Below are positions 25,922 through 34,838 of a stretch of 64,000 nucleotides of DNA, piece after piece (within the stretch, counting starts at the first letter, position 1; every line of letters begins with the position of its first letter). The notes below the pieces were generated by a model. That model had not been told where the DNA came from. It was given only the letters and a program-made list of their open reading frames with translations, and ran no database searches. Origin of the DNA: JBDHWG01 sp046328505 (GTDB lineage: Bacteria; Chloroflexota; Anaerolineae; Epilineales; JAHCIE01); contig JAXLWL010000003.1 of the NCBI GenBank assembly GCA_046328505.1, positions 62,001 through 126,000 on the forward strand. Direction: 5' to 3'. Position numbers and translations under genes: made by a program.

Positions 25922-26463
25922 GGCGTAAGGTAGCGTCGGAACAGATCACCCTCCTGCCGCCCGACGCGGCGGCGCTCCTGCACCTCGTGCGCGAGAACCT
26001 GCGCCTGCTCGCCGAGCTGGCGGTGCGCTATGAAGTCACGCACGTGACCCCGTCACCGGACGGCCTCACCATCCGCAAGCCGGCGGATGTGGCGGCGTAT
26101 CTCGGCCCGGAGATGGCCGACCTGGCCCAGGAGCAGCTGCGGGTCATCCTGCTCGACACCAAGAACCACGTCCTGGGTACGCGCCTGGTCTACCAGGGCG
26201 GCCTCAACTCGGTCGTCATTCGCCTGGGCGACGTGTTCCGAGACGCTGTGGCCGCTGGAGCCGCCGCCATCCTCCTCTGTCACAACCACCCGTCGGGCGA
26301 CGCTGGTCCAAGCCAGGACGACATTCGGTTGACAATCGACGCGGGCAAAGCCGGTGAGATGCTTGGCATCCAGGTGCTCGACCACATTATCCTCGGTGGC
26401 CCTTCCAGTTACGCGAGCTTGCGGGAAAAAGGCTTGTACACGCCACCGGGTTCGGCGGCGTAG
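25918..26463 (+). CDS. radC: RadC-family JAMM protein
   Basis: The product has 181 residues. The RadC C-terminal JAB domain is clear: EQLRVILLDTKNHVLGTRLV, then a perfect metal motif HNHPSGDAGPSQDD (His-x-His, seven residues, Ser, two residues, Asp). The N-terminal helix-hairpin-helix part of chromosomal RadC is shortened. RadC-like proteins are frequent on plasmids and ICEs as anti-restriction or DNA-processing factors, and their exact reaction is unsettled. It is coupled by an ATGA overlap to the preceding gene. Confidence 0.9.
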   Translation: MRRKVASEQITLLPPDAAALLHLVRENLRLLAELAVRYEVTHVTPSPDGLTIRKPADVAAYLGPEMADLAQEQLRVILLDTKNHVLGTRLVYQGGLNSVVIRLGDVFRDAVAAGAAAILLCHNHPSGDAGPSQDDIRLTIDAGKAGEMLGIQVLDHIILGGPSSYASLREKGLYTPPGSAA

Positions 26464-26477
26464 TCAGGAGGTGGAAC

Positions 26478-27749
26478 ATGCTTCAGACACTGGCGCCCGT
26501 CAATGGTAAGGTCAACGGCGTGGATGGACGCGCGGCGGCTGCTGCGGCGAAAACTGGCGCGGCGGCGACGGACATTGAGAGGCTGCCGTTCGACCTGTCG
26601 GTGCTGGCGGAGGAGGGGGTGTTTCTCAACGTTGACGCGCGGGGCTTCGGCATCCTCGACCGCCGTCTCGACTGGCAGACGCTCGGTATCAGCCTGCCCC
26701 GCGGCCCGGTCGCCTTCCGTCCGCCCCGCTGCGGCCTCCTGCCCGACCGCTGCCGCCTGCCCCTGCTGCGTCCGGCCGCTCGCGCCCATACCGCCCTCCA
26801 CAAGTACTCCTACACCTTCCGCATCACGGAAACCGTGTTCGAGACCCCCGCTTACCGCTGGCTGCCCTGGCGGGCCTTCGAGGCGTTCGAGCAGGAGTTC
26901 GAGGCCGCACAAGGGGCGCTTGACGCGGCGAAGGCCGAGGTGCTGGAGCAGTACGACGCCATCCGCGAGGAGGTGCTGCAGACGTTCCTGCAACTGGCCG
27001 CCGACTCGGCCCGGCGGTTACAGGCGACGAGCCACGTCATCCCCGACGGCTTCCAGGACGCGGTCGTCAAGGGCGTTCTGGAGGCCATGCCGACACCGGG
27101 CGACCTGCAAGAGAAGCTGACGCTGCGTTACCGAGTCGGCGTGGTCTGGCTCGGCAGCGAGATGCTGGCCGAGCAACGCCAGGCGGCTGAGGAGCGCACT
27201 CGGCTCGTCCAGGCGCAATCGGAGCAGCGGCTCGAGGAGCAGCGCCAGCAAGCCCGCGAACGGCTGGTGCAAACTGAGTTCTGGGCCGAGGAAGAGCGTA
27301 TCCGACGGCAGCTGGCCGCCGAGGAGGAAGAGCGTCGGCGCGAAGCTGAGGTCAAGGAACGCCTGCGCAATCTGAAGCTTGAAGCGGCCCGCGAGCGGCT
27401 GCAGGAGGCGCTGAGTCCGCTGGAGGAGGGAGCACGCCAGCTCCACGGCGCGGTGTACGAGGCGGCGACGGCCATCCGCGCCTCGCTCCAGAAGCACCGC
27501 TACCTCCCCGGCGGCTCCGTCAAACGTGTCCGCGAGCTCTCCCGGTGGTATCAGCTCATGAATTGGCAGTCTGACGAACAGCTGACGGAGCTCATTGCCG
27601 AGCTGGAGCGCCTGGCGCGTAATCCAGGGGCCAAGCGCAAGCGCGACGTGGGCAGCCTCAACGAGGTGCTGGGTGACATCATCGAGCTGTGCTACACCGA
27701 CGCCCAGGCCCTCGCCGAGCCCAACCGCATGACCGCATTGGAAGTCTAG
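26478..27749 (+). CDS. DUF3150-like coiled-coil protein
   Basis: The protein has 423 residues. Residues about 95-200 (TALHKYSYTF ... FEAAQGALDAAKAEVLEQYD) resemble the DUF3150 family, found on mobile elements beside an AAA ATPase. Residues about 230-310 form a strong coiled coil (EEQRQQARERLVQTEFWAEE). The remainder is helical. An AGGAGG-like site precedes the ATG. The next gene, 15 bases on, encodes an AAA protein, the usual company of DUF3150. The family match is by eye and moderate; the function is unknown. Confidence 0.6.
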   Translation: MLQTLAPVNGKVNGVDGRAAAAAAKTGAAATDIERLPFDLSVLAEEGVFLNVDARGFGILDRRLDWQTLGISLPRGPVAFRPPRCGLLPDRCRLPLLRPAARAHTALHKYSYTFRITETVFETPAYRWLPWRAFEAFEQEFEAAQGALDAAKAEVLEQYDAIREEVLQTFLQLAADSARRLQATSHVIPDGFQDAVVKGVLEAMPTPGDLQEKLTLRYRVGVVWLGSEMLAEQRQAAEERTRLVQAQSEQRLEEQRQQARERLVQTEFWAEEERIRRQLAAEEEERRREAEVKERLRNLKLEAARERLQEALSPLEEGARQLHGAVYEAATAIRASLQKHRYLPGGSVKRVRELSRWYQLMNWQSDEQLTELIAELERLARNPGAKRKRDVGSLNEVLGDIIELCYTDAQALAEPNRMTALEV

Positions 27750-27764
27750 AAAGGAAAAGAAGTC

Positions 27765-29354
27765 ATGTCTCAAGCATCGTGTCTGGATGGCCTGGTAACC
27801 GAGCTGGATATCCTCATCCGTGCCCGCTACGGGCTCATCAGCGTCTCGACCTTCGAGGAGATGCGCTTCCGCCGCCTCATCACCGCCGTCGCCCATCTGC
27901 CCCGCCACAAGTCCAAGGGGTTGTTCGCCTGGAGCCGCATGACCGGGCTGCGGCAAATGGCCGGCGCCGAGCCGCTGCTCAGCCCGCGCCCTATCCCCGA
28001 TACCGAAGACCCCTTCTCGGTGCTGGACTACATCGGCGGGGCCGACAGCGGTTTGTTCGTCCTGAGCGACTTCGGGCCGTATCTGGCGCCGTTCACCCAG
28101 CCCGAGCCGCAGCTGGTGCGCCGCCTGCGGGAGCTTGCCTGGGCCATCAAGACGAAGCCCGTGACCGTCCTGTTCGTCGATCCCGACTTCCCGGACATCC
28201 CGGCCCTGGAGAAGGAGGTCAAGCGGATTGACCTGCCCTTGCCCGACGAGCGCGAGGTCGAGAAGCTGCTCGACGTGCAGCTGGGCCGTCTGGCCGACAA
28301 TCCCGACATCGCGCTGGCAGTAGACAGCCGCACGCGGGAGCAGCTCGTCCAGGCGCTGCTCGGCCTGACCGAAACCGAGATCGAGAATGCCCTGGCCAAA
28401 GCTGCGATCACCCAGCGAGGCATCGGCCCTGACGCGCTGCCGCTGATCCTCGACGAGAAGCGCAGTGTCATCCGCCAAAGCGGCGCGCTGACGTATACCC
28501 ACCCCGAGCCGGCCGACCACCTGGGCGGCTATGCCCACCTGCGGCAGTTGCTCCAGGAAGCGGCGGTGACGTTCACGCCGGCGGCGCGGGCCTACGGCGT
28601 CGAGCCGATGAAGGGTATCCTCCTGGTCGGCTTGCCGGGTACCGGCAAAGACCTGACCAAGAAGATTGCGTCCTCCATCCTGGGTCGCCCGCTCCTGGAT
28701 CTCGACTTTGGGGCGGTGATGGGCGAGGGTGGCGGCGTGATCGGCTCGGCGGCCATGAGCATCAAGCGCGCGCTGGCGATCGCCACAACCCTCAAGGGAG
28801 TCCTCGGCCTGTCGGAATTCGAGAAAGCCGTCGGCGGCTTGCAGTCGTCGGCGCGCACCGATGGCGGCGAAACAGCCCGGACTATTGGCCACCTCTTGAG
28901 TTGGATGCAGGAGCAGCAGGACGTGTTCGTCATCGCCACGGCCAACGACGTGCGGCAGCTCGCGCCCGAGCAGCTGCGCCAGGGCCGCTTCAACCAGGTC
29001 GTCTTCGTCGATCTGCCCACGGTCGAGGATCGCGCGGAGATTTTGCGTGTGCACGTGCAGAAGCGCGGGCGCGACCCGCAGGCGTTCGACCTCCATGCGC
29101 TGGCCCACGCTGCTGACGGCTTCTCGGGCGCCGAGATCGAGGGCGCGGTGAAGGGCGCACTGCTGGACGCTTTCATGGATAGAGCACGCGAGGTGACGAC
29201 GGCGGACATCCTGCGGCGGGTACGCGCCATTCGCCCCACGTCGGAGGTCAAGCGCGAGGAGATCGAGGACTTGCGCCGCTGGGCGCGAGAGCATCTGGCG
29301 GTGGACGCCGGCCACGCCCAGGCTGTAACGGGCGAGCGGTTGATCGAGTTCTAG
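27765..29354 (+). CDS. Ycf46-like AAA protein with altered Walker A and B residues
   Basis: The protein has 529 residues. An N-terminal regulatory domain (about 1-230) precedes one AAA module. Walker A reads GLPGTGKD (289-296), with Asp where Ser/Thr normally binds Mg-ATP. Walker B reads VLGLSEFEKAVGG, with Ser350 in place of the catalytic-metal Asp, though Glu351 remains. Sensor 1 (ATANDV) and the arginine-finger region (RQGRFNQVVFVDLP) are intact. The layout matches Ycf46, which in cyanobacteria accompanies Ycf35 (DUF1257). Here DUF1257 and DUF2997 follow directly. Hydrolysis may be weak or lost, giving a nucleotide-sensing or scaffold protein. Confidence 0.8.
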   Translation: MSQASCLDGLVTELDILIRARYGLISVSTFEEMRFRRLITAVAHLPRHKSKGLFAWSRMTGLRQMAGAEPLLSPRPIPDTEDPFSVLDYIGGADSGLFVLSDFGPYLAPFTQPEPQLVRRLRELAWAIKTKPVTVLFVDPDFPDIPALEKEVKRIDLPLPDEREVEKLLDVQLGRLADNPDIALAVDSRTREQLVQALLGLTETEIENALAKAAITQRGIGPDALPLILDEKRSVIRQSGALTYTHPEPADHLGGYAHLRQLLQEAAVTFTPAARAYGVEPMKGILLVGLPGTGKDLTKKIASSILGRPLLDLDFGAVMGEGGGVIGSAAMSIKRALAIATTLKGVLGLSEFEKAVGGLQSSARTDGGETARTIGHLLSWMQEQQDVFVIATANDVRQLAPEQLRQGRFNQVVFVDLPTVEDRAEILRVHVQKRGRDPQAFDLHALAHAADGFSGAEIEGAVKGALLDAFMDRAREVTTADILRRVRAIRPTSEVKREEIEDLRRWAREHLAVDAGHAQAVTGERLIEF

Positions 29355-29374
29355 CGCAGCATGAGGAGGACGAT

Positions 29375-29770
29375 GTGAGTAAGTACCTGGTGTTCAATGA
29401 GGCCGTGTTCAAAGACCGACGGCTGCTGCTGGCGGCGCTGGCGGACCTGGGCTACGGCGACGTCGAAGAGGGCGAGGCGCTGGTGCTGTACGGGTATCTC
29501 GGTGACAAGCGCGCCGAGACGGCGGAGATCGTGGTCCGCCGCCAGCATCTCGGCTCGGCGTCGAATGACCTGGGGTTCGCGCGCACGCCGCAGGGCTATG
29601 TTCCCATCATTAGCGAGTACGACCAGCGCGTGCTCCACGGCGGGCAGTTCCTGGTCAAGTTGCGGACCGCCTACAACGAGCGCGTCGTCGACGAGGTCAA
29701 GCGGCGGCTGCACGGGACGGCCCAGCGCATTGTCGAGGGACATCTCATCAAGATTCGTGTTCGCTACTAA
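29375..29770 (+). CDS. DUF1257 (Ycf35-like) protein
   Basis: The start is GTG after a GAGGAGG site. The 131-residue product matches the DUF1257/Ycf35 pattern: an early FKDRRLLLAALADLGY segment, a middle stretch with NDLGFARTPQGYVPIISEYD, and a C-terminal RIVEGHLIKIRVRY. The family's biochemical role is unknown. It recurs beside Ycf46-type AAA proteins and DUF2997, and that order is kept here, which supports the call. Confidence 0.75.
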   Translation: MSKYLVFNEAVFKDRRLLLAALADLGYGDVEEGEALVLYGYLGDKRAETAEIVVRRQHLGSASNDLGFARTPQGYVPIISEYDQRVLHGGQFLVKLRTAYNERVVDEVKRRLHGTAQRIVEGHLIKIRVRY

Positions 29771-29781
29771 AGGAGGGCAAG

Positions 29782-29982
29782 ATGCCGACGATTGAGTTCA
29801 GCATCGACCCGACGACCGGTGAGCTGGAGATGCACATCCAAGGTGTCGCCGGCCCGACGTGCGACGACGTGGCGAAGCTGGTCGAGATGCTCATCGGCCA
29901 GCCGACGAGCGAGCAGAAGACGGCCGAATACTACGCCCGCTCCCAGGTGCGGCTGAGTGTGCGCCAGCGAGGGCAGTCGTGA
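29782..29982 (+). CDS. DUF2997 protein
   Basis: The product has 66 residues, preceded by AAGGAGG. It has the family layout: IEFSIDPTTGELEMHIQGVAGPTC with one conserved Cys, then a helix and TAEYYARSQV. The stop overlaps the GTG start of the radical-SAM gene (GTGA). Gene order DUF1257-DUF2997 is typical of this module. No function is known. Confidence 0.75.
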   Translation: MPTIEFSIDPTTGELEMHIQGVAGPTCDDVAKLVEMLIGQPTSEQKTAEYYARSQVRLSVRQRGQS

Positions 29983-30644
29983 ACGAGCTGACCTGGATTC
30001 TCGATCCGGCGACAGGCGATCTCACTGTCGACGGACTGAGCGGAGAGGAGGCGCCGGCCCTGGTCGGCGACCTCCTCTCCCGCGCCCGCGAGCTCAACTG
30101 TGCGCGACCTCTGACAAGCCTAACGCTGCCTGCTCCCACGTCTCGAACCGGCCCGACGCTCCGCGTCGCTCGTCTCTATCACGGCTCGGTGGTTGACGGT
30201 CCGGGACGGCGGAGTGTATGCCAACTTCAGAGCTGCCATCACGCGTGTGTCGGTTGCTTCGTGCCCCAGACACATGATCCCAATGGTGGTATATTGCTGG
30301 GCGTAGAAGATGTCGTATCGGTGCTGCTCGACCCCATTGGCGAGCCACGCGACGGTATCACAGTCACGGGCGGTGAGCCGTTCCTCCAGCCCAAGAGCCT
30401 TTTGGCGCTGCTCCAGCGTCTCAAGGCACACAACCTCCACGTCGTCGTCTACAGCGGCTTCACCCTCGAAGCGCTGTTTCGGCGGCCCGAGTCCGAGATA
30501 CGCGACGTCTTGGAGCTGACGGACATCCTGGTGGACGGGCCGTTCGTCGCGCGCCTGGCCGATGGCGCGGGTGAGTGGCGCGGTAGCCGCAACCAGAGAG
30601 TCATCTACAACCCTGGCCACACCAGCATGCGATGTTTGCCTTAG
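29979..30644 (+). CDS. Radical-SAM 4Fe-4S protein, activase-like
   Basis: The start is GTG, overlapping the DUF2997 stop; the frame is open further upstream but would run through DUF2997. The 221-residue protein carries the Cys-x3-Cys-x2-Cys cluster motif (CHHACVGC) preceded by another Cys, and the SAM-binding TVTGGEPFLQ. It ends with ILVDGPFVARLAD ... GSRNQRVI, as in the NrdG-like activase group. It would make a 5'-deoxyadenosyl radical. No glycyl-radical partner is nearby, so the substrate may be a protein of the Ycf46/DUF1257/DUF2997 set. Confidence 0.85.
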   Translation: MNELTWILDPATGDLTVDGLSGEEAPALVGDLLSRARELNCARPLTSLTLPAPTSRTGPTLRVARLYHGSVVDGPGRRSVCQLQSCHHACVGCFVPQTHDPNGGILLGVEDVVSVLLDPIGEPRDGITVTGGEPFLQPKSLLALLQRLKAHNLHVVVYSGFTLEALFRRPESEIRDVLELTDILVDGPFVARLADGAGEWRGSRNQRVIYNPGHTSMRCLP

Positions 30645-30698
30645 GCCACTTGCCGTTGGTTTGTCGGACGCATAGGCTTGAAGATCGCAAGGCCATGT

Positions 30699-30734
30699 GG
30701 TAGGAGGTGCGACCTTGGCGCCGCGCCTCCTACC
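30699..30734. terminator. Hairpin between convergent genes
   Basis: GGTAGGAGGTGCG pairs with CGCGCCTCCTACC (13 pairs including one G-T) around a ten-base loop. It lies between the radical-SAM stop and the stop of the cyclase gene and could end transcripts from both sides. It has no T-run. Confidence 0.55.
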
Positions 30735-30746
30735 GCGGGCTAGACA

Positions 30747-33542
30747 TCATTCATCGGCGCTTTCCTCAACCTCGGGCTGACTTTCCAGCGCGTACGCCAC
30801 GGCCTGCTCCAGCGTCATCGCTCGCCCTTCGGCCCGGTACATAGCTAGCTCGTCTTCCGTCAGCTTATCACGTAGATGACTCATCGTACGCTCGTACTCG
30901 ATCGCGTCCGCAGGCCACATGTGCGCGCCCTGCACCTCGAACTGCGCCTCCACGTTCGCAAGTAAGCGGGCCGCGTGTTCGGGCCGCCCGCGCGCTTCGG
31001 CCACGCTCGCCAGGCCGGCCACGGCCTCAACGATGCCGCGTGGATTGCCTCGCTCACGAAAGATCGACAGGCTTTCCACAAAGAGTAATCCCGCCTGGTT
31101 CACGTCACCCTCGGCAAGCGCCACGTACCCCAGGTTGTGCGTCAACCGCGCGATCTCCCCGCTCCCGCCTAGCTCTCGAAAGACGGCCAGACTCCCCTGG
31201 TACAGGTCGCCGGCACGAGAATAGTCACTCTGCGTGCGGGCAATTTCACCGAGATTAATCTGCAGTTCTGCTGAGCCCCACTTGTCGCCAATCGTCTGTC
31301 GGAGTATCATGGCATCGGCGTAGCGAGCGCTCGCGACGTCATAGTGCTTCTCGGCAAGCGCGAGATCCCCGAGGTGCATAAGGCACCTACTCGCAACCCA
31401 TCGCTCACCTACTTCCCGTGCCAGCGCCAGGCTCTCCGCGAGCCGTGCGCCGGCTTCAGCCTCGTCCCCCATGTAGAGGGCGACCACACCCCGGACGAAG
31501 AGCGCCAGCGCCAGGTTCTCTTTGTCGCCTTCCTCCCGCAATAGCTGGCCCGCCTCGTCCAACCAACCGGTGGCAGCGTCGAGATCGCCCTGGAATAGGG
31601 CAATACTGCCGATACACCACAGCGCTATGCCGCGTGCCCTCGCATGTTGCAAGGCATCCATGCGAGACAAGGCCCTGTCCAATCGTTCGCGCCCTTCGCT
31701 CAAGTAGCCGCTGAGATACGAGAACCAGGCCAGACCGGCTCCAGCGCGCATTGCCTCGTCGAACTGACCTTGGTCAATCAGCCAATCGAGCGCCGCCCTG
31801 ACATTGTCGCGCTCTGCGCTGAGGCGATTCAGCCACAACCCTTGTTGGGAACCGCGCAACCCCGACCAGCCCTCTTCCATCAGTATTGCGTAGTGATTGG
31901 CGTGGCGCTGGCGCCAGCGCTGCCCATCCTCACTTGCCTCTAGCGCCCCTAGCGCATACTCGCGGATCGTCCCGAGCATGGCAAAGCGCTCGTCATCGCT
32001 TGACAAAGATCCCCGCACCAGGCTCTTGCTGACTAGGGACTCCAGTCCATCCAACACGTCCACCTTGGGATTGCCGTCGGCATCGCACACGGCCTCGGCC
32101 GCTTCGAGCGTCCATCCTCCCAGGAAGACCGACAGCCGTGTAAACAGAGCGTTGTCGTTCTCGTCAAGCAGGTTGTAGCTCCAGGCGATAGCGTCGCGGA
32201 GCGTCTGCTGGCGGGCCGGTAGATCGCGGGCGCCGCCTGTGAGGACCTTCAGGCTCGCGCCGAGGCGTTGCAGCAGCGCTTGCGGTGAAAAGAGCTTGAT
32301 GCGCGCCGCCGCCAGCTCGATGGCGAGCGGTAGGCCGTCCAGACGATAGCAGATCTCCGCCACCGCCGGTGCATTGTCGTTGGTCACGGCGAAGCCGGGC
32401 TTGACGGCCGATGCCCGCTCGATGAACAGGCGCACCGCGCCGAACTGGGAGAGTGTGGGAACGAGCTCAGATCCAACGCTTGACAGTTGCTTGGGGTTCG
32501 GCGCCAGCAGCGGTGGGACGGCGAACTCACGCTCGCCCCGGAGGTGCAAGACCTCGCGACTGGTGACGAGTATCCTCAGCTTTGGGGCCGTCGCGAGCAG
32601 TACAGAGACGAGTGGCGCGGCGGCAGTGACCTGCTCGAAGTTGTCGAGGATCAGCAGCAAGCTCTTCTCCCGAAGATACTCCTTGAGCATATCGAGGATA
32701 GGACGGGCTCCCTGCTCGCGAACGTCGAGGACTTGCGCTATCGACGAAGCGACAAGGTTAGGGTCGGTGATCGGCGCCAAGTCGACGAAGTAGACTCCAT
32801 CTGGGAACCGGTCCAGCAGATCGGCGCCGACCTGGAGGGCCAGCCGCGTCTTGCCGGTTCCGCCCGGCCCCGTAAGGGTTACGAGCCCGACGTCGGGACG
32901 CATGAGCAATTCACGGACGGCCGCAGCTTCCTTTTCGCGCCCGATGAGGGGATCGCGCTGGACGGGCAGGTTGTTGGGGCGGGCGTCGAGGGTCTTGAGC
33001 GCGGGGAAATCGGCGGGCAGATCGGCGACGACGACCTGATAGATGTGCTCAGGCCGGGCCAGGTCTTTGAGCCGCGCCTCACCGACGTCGCGCAGGGTGA
33101 CGCCTTCTGGCGCATGGTCTCGCACGAGTTCATAGGTGGTCATTGAGAGCAACACTTGCCCGCCATGCCCTACTGCCATCAATCGCGCCGCTCGGTTCAG
33201 GGCAGGCCCGAAGTAGTCACCGTCCCGCTCCTCCGCTGGGCCGGTGTGCAGTCCCATGCGCACCCGTAGCGGGCCGGTCTCGCTCCACGTGGCCGACAAG
33301 AGAGCGCGCTGGGCGTCGAGCGCCGCGGCGAGGGCATCATCGGCGACGCCAAAAGCGGCGAGGAGGCCATCGCCCGTGGTTTTGACGAGGTAGCCCTGGT
33401 GCATCTCGACAGCAGTTCTCAGCATCCTGTCATGCTGGGCAACGGCAGCTTTCATTGCCTCAGAATGCCGCTCCCAGAGCTTGGTGCTGCCCTCGATGTC
33501 GGTGAAGAGGAAAGTAATCGTGCCAGTCGGACGTTCGGGCAT
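30747..33542 (-). CDS. Class III adenylate/guanylate cyclase fused to NB-ARC-like ATPase and TPR repeats
   Basis: ATG 33542 follows AGGAGG; an in-frame extension upstream lacks a site. Residues 1-180 are a class III cyclase domain with both metal Asp motifs (FLFTDIEGSTKLWE; VKTTGDGLLAAF). Then come an NB-ARC/LuxR-type ATPase (Walker A LTGPGGTGKTRLA; Walker B LLLILDNFEQ) and about 400 residues of TPR helices (RGIALWCIGSIALFQGDLDA). There is no HTH at the end. Such proteins are abundant in Chloroflexota and Actinobacteria and probably turn a ligand signal into cyclic nucleotide. It is oriented against both neighbouring modules and divergent from the clamp gene. Confidence 0.88.
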   Translation of the reverse strand: MPERPTGTITFLFTDIEGSTKLWERHSEAMKAAVAQHDRMLRTAVEMHQGYLVKTTGDGLLAAFGVADDALAAALDAQRALLSATWSETGPLRVRMGLHTGPAEERDGDYFGPALNRAARLMAVGHGGQVLLSMTTYELVRDHAPEGVTLRDVGEARLKDLARPEHIYQVVVADLPADFPALKTLDARPNNLPVQRDPLIGREKEAAAVRELLMRPDVGLVTLTGPGGTGKTRLALQVGADLLDRFPDGVYFVDLAPITDPNLVASSIAQVLDVREQGARPILDMLKEYLREKSLLLILDNFEQVTAAAPLVSVLLATAPKLRILVTSREVLHLRGEREFAVPPLLAPNPKQLSSVGSELVPTLSQFGAVRLFIERASAVKPGFAVTNDNAPAVAEICYRLDGLPLAIELAAARIKLFSPQALLQRLGASLKVLTGGARDLPARQQTLRDAIAWSYNLLDENDNALFTRLSVFLGGWTLEAAEAVCDADGNPKVDVLDGLESLVSKSLVRGSLSSDDERFAMLGTIREYALGALEASEDGQRWRQRHANHYAILMEEGWSGLRGSQQGLWLNRLSAERDNVRAALDWLIDQGQFDEAMRAGAGLAWFSYLSGYLSEGRERLDRALSRMDALQHARARGIALWCIGSIALFQGDLDAATGWLDEAGQLLREEGDKENLALALFVRGVVALYMGDEAEAGARLAESLALAREVGERWVASRCLMHLGDLALAEKHYDVASARYADAMILRQTIGDKWGSAELQINLGEIARTQSDYSRAGDLYQGSLAVFRELGGSGEIARLTHNLGYVALAEGDVNQAGLLFVESLSIFRERGNPRGIVEAVAGLASVAEARGRPEHAARLLANVEAQFEVQGAHMWPADAIEYERTMSHLRDKLTEDELAMYRAEGRAMTLEQAVAYALESQPEVEESADE

Positions 33543-33572
33543 ATCGGCGCCTCCTATACCTGGGAGACAGCA

Positions 33573-33601
33573 ATTGTAGTCGAGGCGTACAAGCTCTGCA
33601 A
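33573..33601 (-). promoter_or_regulatory. Sigma70-type promoter of the cyclase gene
   Basis: Read on the minus strand, TTGCAG (33601-33596) and TACAAT (33578-33573) are separated by 17 bp. The -10 lies about 30 bases before the chosen start at 33542. Confidence 0.6.
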
Positions 33602-33682
33602 GCTCATTTTCCGAGATTGGCCAAAATCCGTCCGCTACGGAGTCTCCCAATGGCTCCGCGTTGTGCTTAAGGAGGTACATTC

Positions 33683-34822
33683 ATGGATCTGACTGTGACC
33701 CAATCCACCCTCAACCGCGCCTTGCGGCTCATCACCCGCATTGCGCCCACCAAGGCCGTGCTCCCCATCCTGCAGACTGTCCTGCTCGACGCCGGCCCGC
33801 ACGGCCTCACCCTCACCGCCACCGACGGCGACCTCGGCGTCGAGACGACGATCGCCGCCGAGGTGCATACGTCTGGCCGGGTGGCGACGCCCGCTCACCT
33901 GCTCGGCGAGTACATCGCCCAGCTTCCGTCCGACCCCCTGCGGCTGACCCTCGAGGGGGTCAGCCAGCGCGTCACCGTCACCTGCGGTCGCTCGTCGGCG
34001 CGCATGGCCTCCCTGCCCGCCGCCGACTATCCCGCGGTGCCCACGCCGGGCGATGGCTGGGCCTTCGACCTAGACGCCAAACGCCTGCAGACCGCCCTCA
34101 CCAAAGTCAGCTTCGCCGCCTCGCGCGACAGCAGCCGCCCCATCCTCACCGCCGTCCTCTTCGACTTCGGCCCCGACGGTCTGACCCTCGCCGCCGCCGA
34201 CGGCCTCCGCCTGGCCCGCGCGACCCTCCCCGAAGCCGCCGGCGCCGCTCAACATCTCCTCGTCCCCTCCCGCGCTGTGGCCGAGTTCGGTCGGCTCCTG
34301 GGCGACGGCGCGACGGCTCGCTTGATGCTCACACCTGAAGTGCAGGCGTCGTACCTCGTCGTGGGCCACACACGCCTCTTCACCCGCCTCGTGGACGGCC
34401 GCTTCCCGGACATCGCCCAGATCATCCCGAAGTCGTGGCGCACGCGGGTGACGCTTTCGACGGCGAGCTTCCGGCAGTCCGTCCGCGTGGCAAGCCTGTT
34501 CGGGACCCACGGCGACGCGCGGCCGGTTGTGCTGACTGCGGGCGAAGACGGCCTGCACTTGCAGGCGCGGGGCGATGAGACAGGCGAGGCCGAGAGCCAC
34601 CTGCCCGCGACAGTGGAGGGGGAGAGCCAGGCGGTAGCCCTCAACACACGCCTGCTGGTGGACCTGCTCGACACGTTGACGGCGCCCCAGGTGCAGCTTA
34701 CCTGGGCCTCGCCCCAGAGCCCGGTCACGCTGCGTGAGTTAGGTGACACGTCCGACAACGACATCTTCGTGGCCATGCCTTTGCATTTGCCAACGCTTGT
34801 CAATCCCGCAAAGGCCGCGTGA
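33683..34822 (+). CDS. dnaN: DNA polymerase III beta subunit (accessory sliding clamp)
   Basis: AAGGAGG precedes the ATG. The 379-residue protein has the three-domain clamp layout: MDLTVTQSTLNRALRLITRI at the start, ILTAVLFDFGPDGLTLAAAD in domain 2, and IFVAMPLHL at the end in place of the usual MPMRL. It has no dnaA or recF neighbour, so it is a second, element-encoded clamp rather than the chromosomal copy. It leads the PRTRC-type cassette; the next gene begins 16 bases later and ends in a clamp-binding motif. Confidence 0.92.
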   Translation: MDLTVTQSTLNRALRLITRIAPTKAVLPILQTVLLDAGPHGLTLTATDGDLGVETTIAAEVHTSGRVATPAHLLGEYIAQLPSDPLRLTLEGVSQRVTVTCGRSSARMASLPAADYPAVPTPGDGWAFDLDAKRLQTALTKVSFAASRDSSRPILTAVLFDFGPDGLTLAAADGLRLARATLPEAAGAAQHLLVPSRAVAEFGRLLGDGATARLMLTPEVQASYLVVGHTRLFTRLVDGRFPDIAQIIPKSWRTRVTLSTASFRQSVRVASLFGTHGDARPVVLTAGEDGLHLQARGDETGEAESHLPATVEGESQAVALNTRLLVDLLDTLTAPQVQLTWASPQSPVTLRELGDTSDNDIFVAMPLHLPTLVNPAKAA

Positions 34823-34838
34823 GACGGGAGATAACCCT

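Noticed and set aside
27018..29315. A 765-codon open frame on the minus strand
   Set aside because: It is antisense to the DUF3150-like and AAA genes, which have clear motifs and ribosome sites. Long antisense frames are expected at this GC content.
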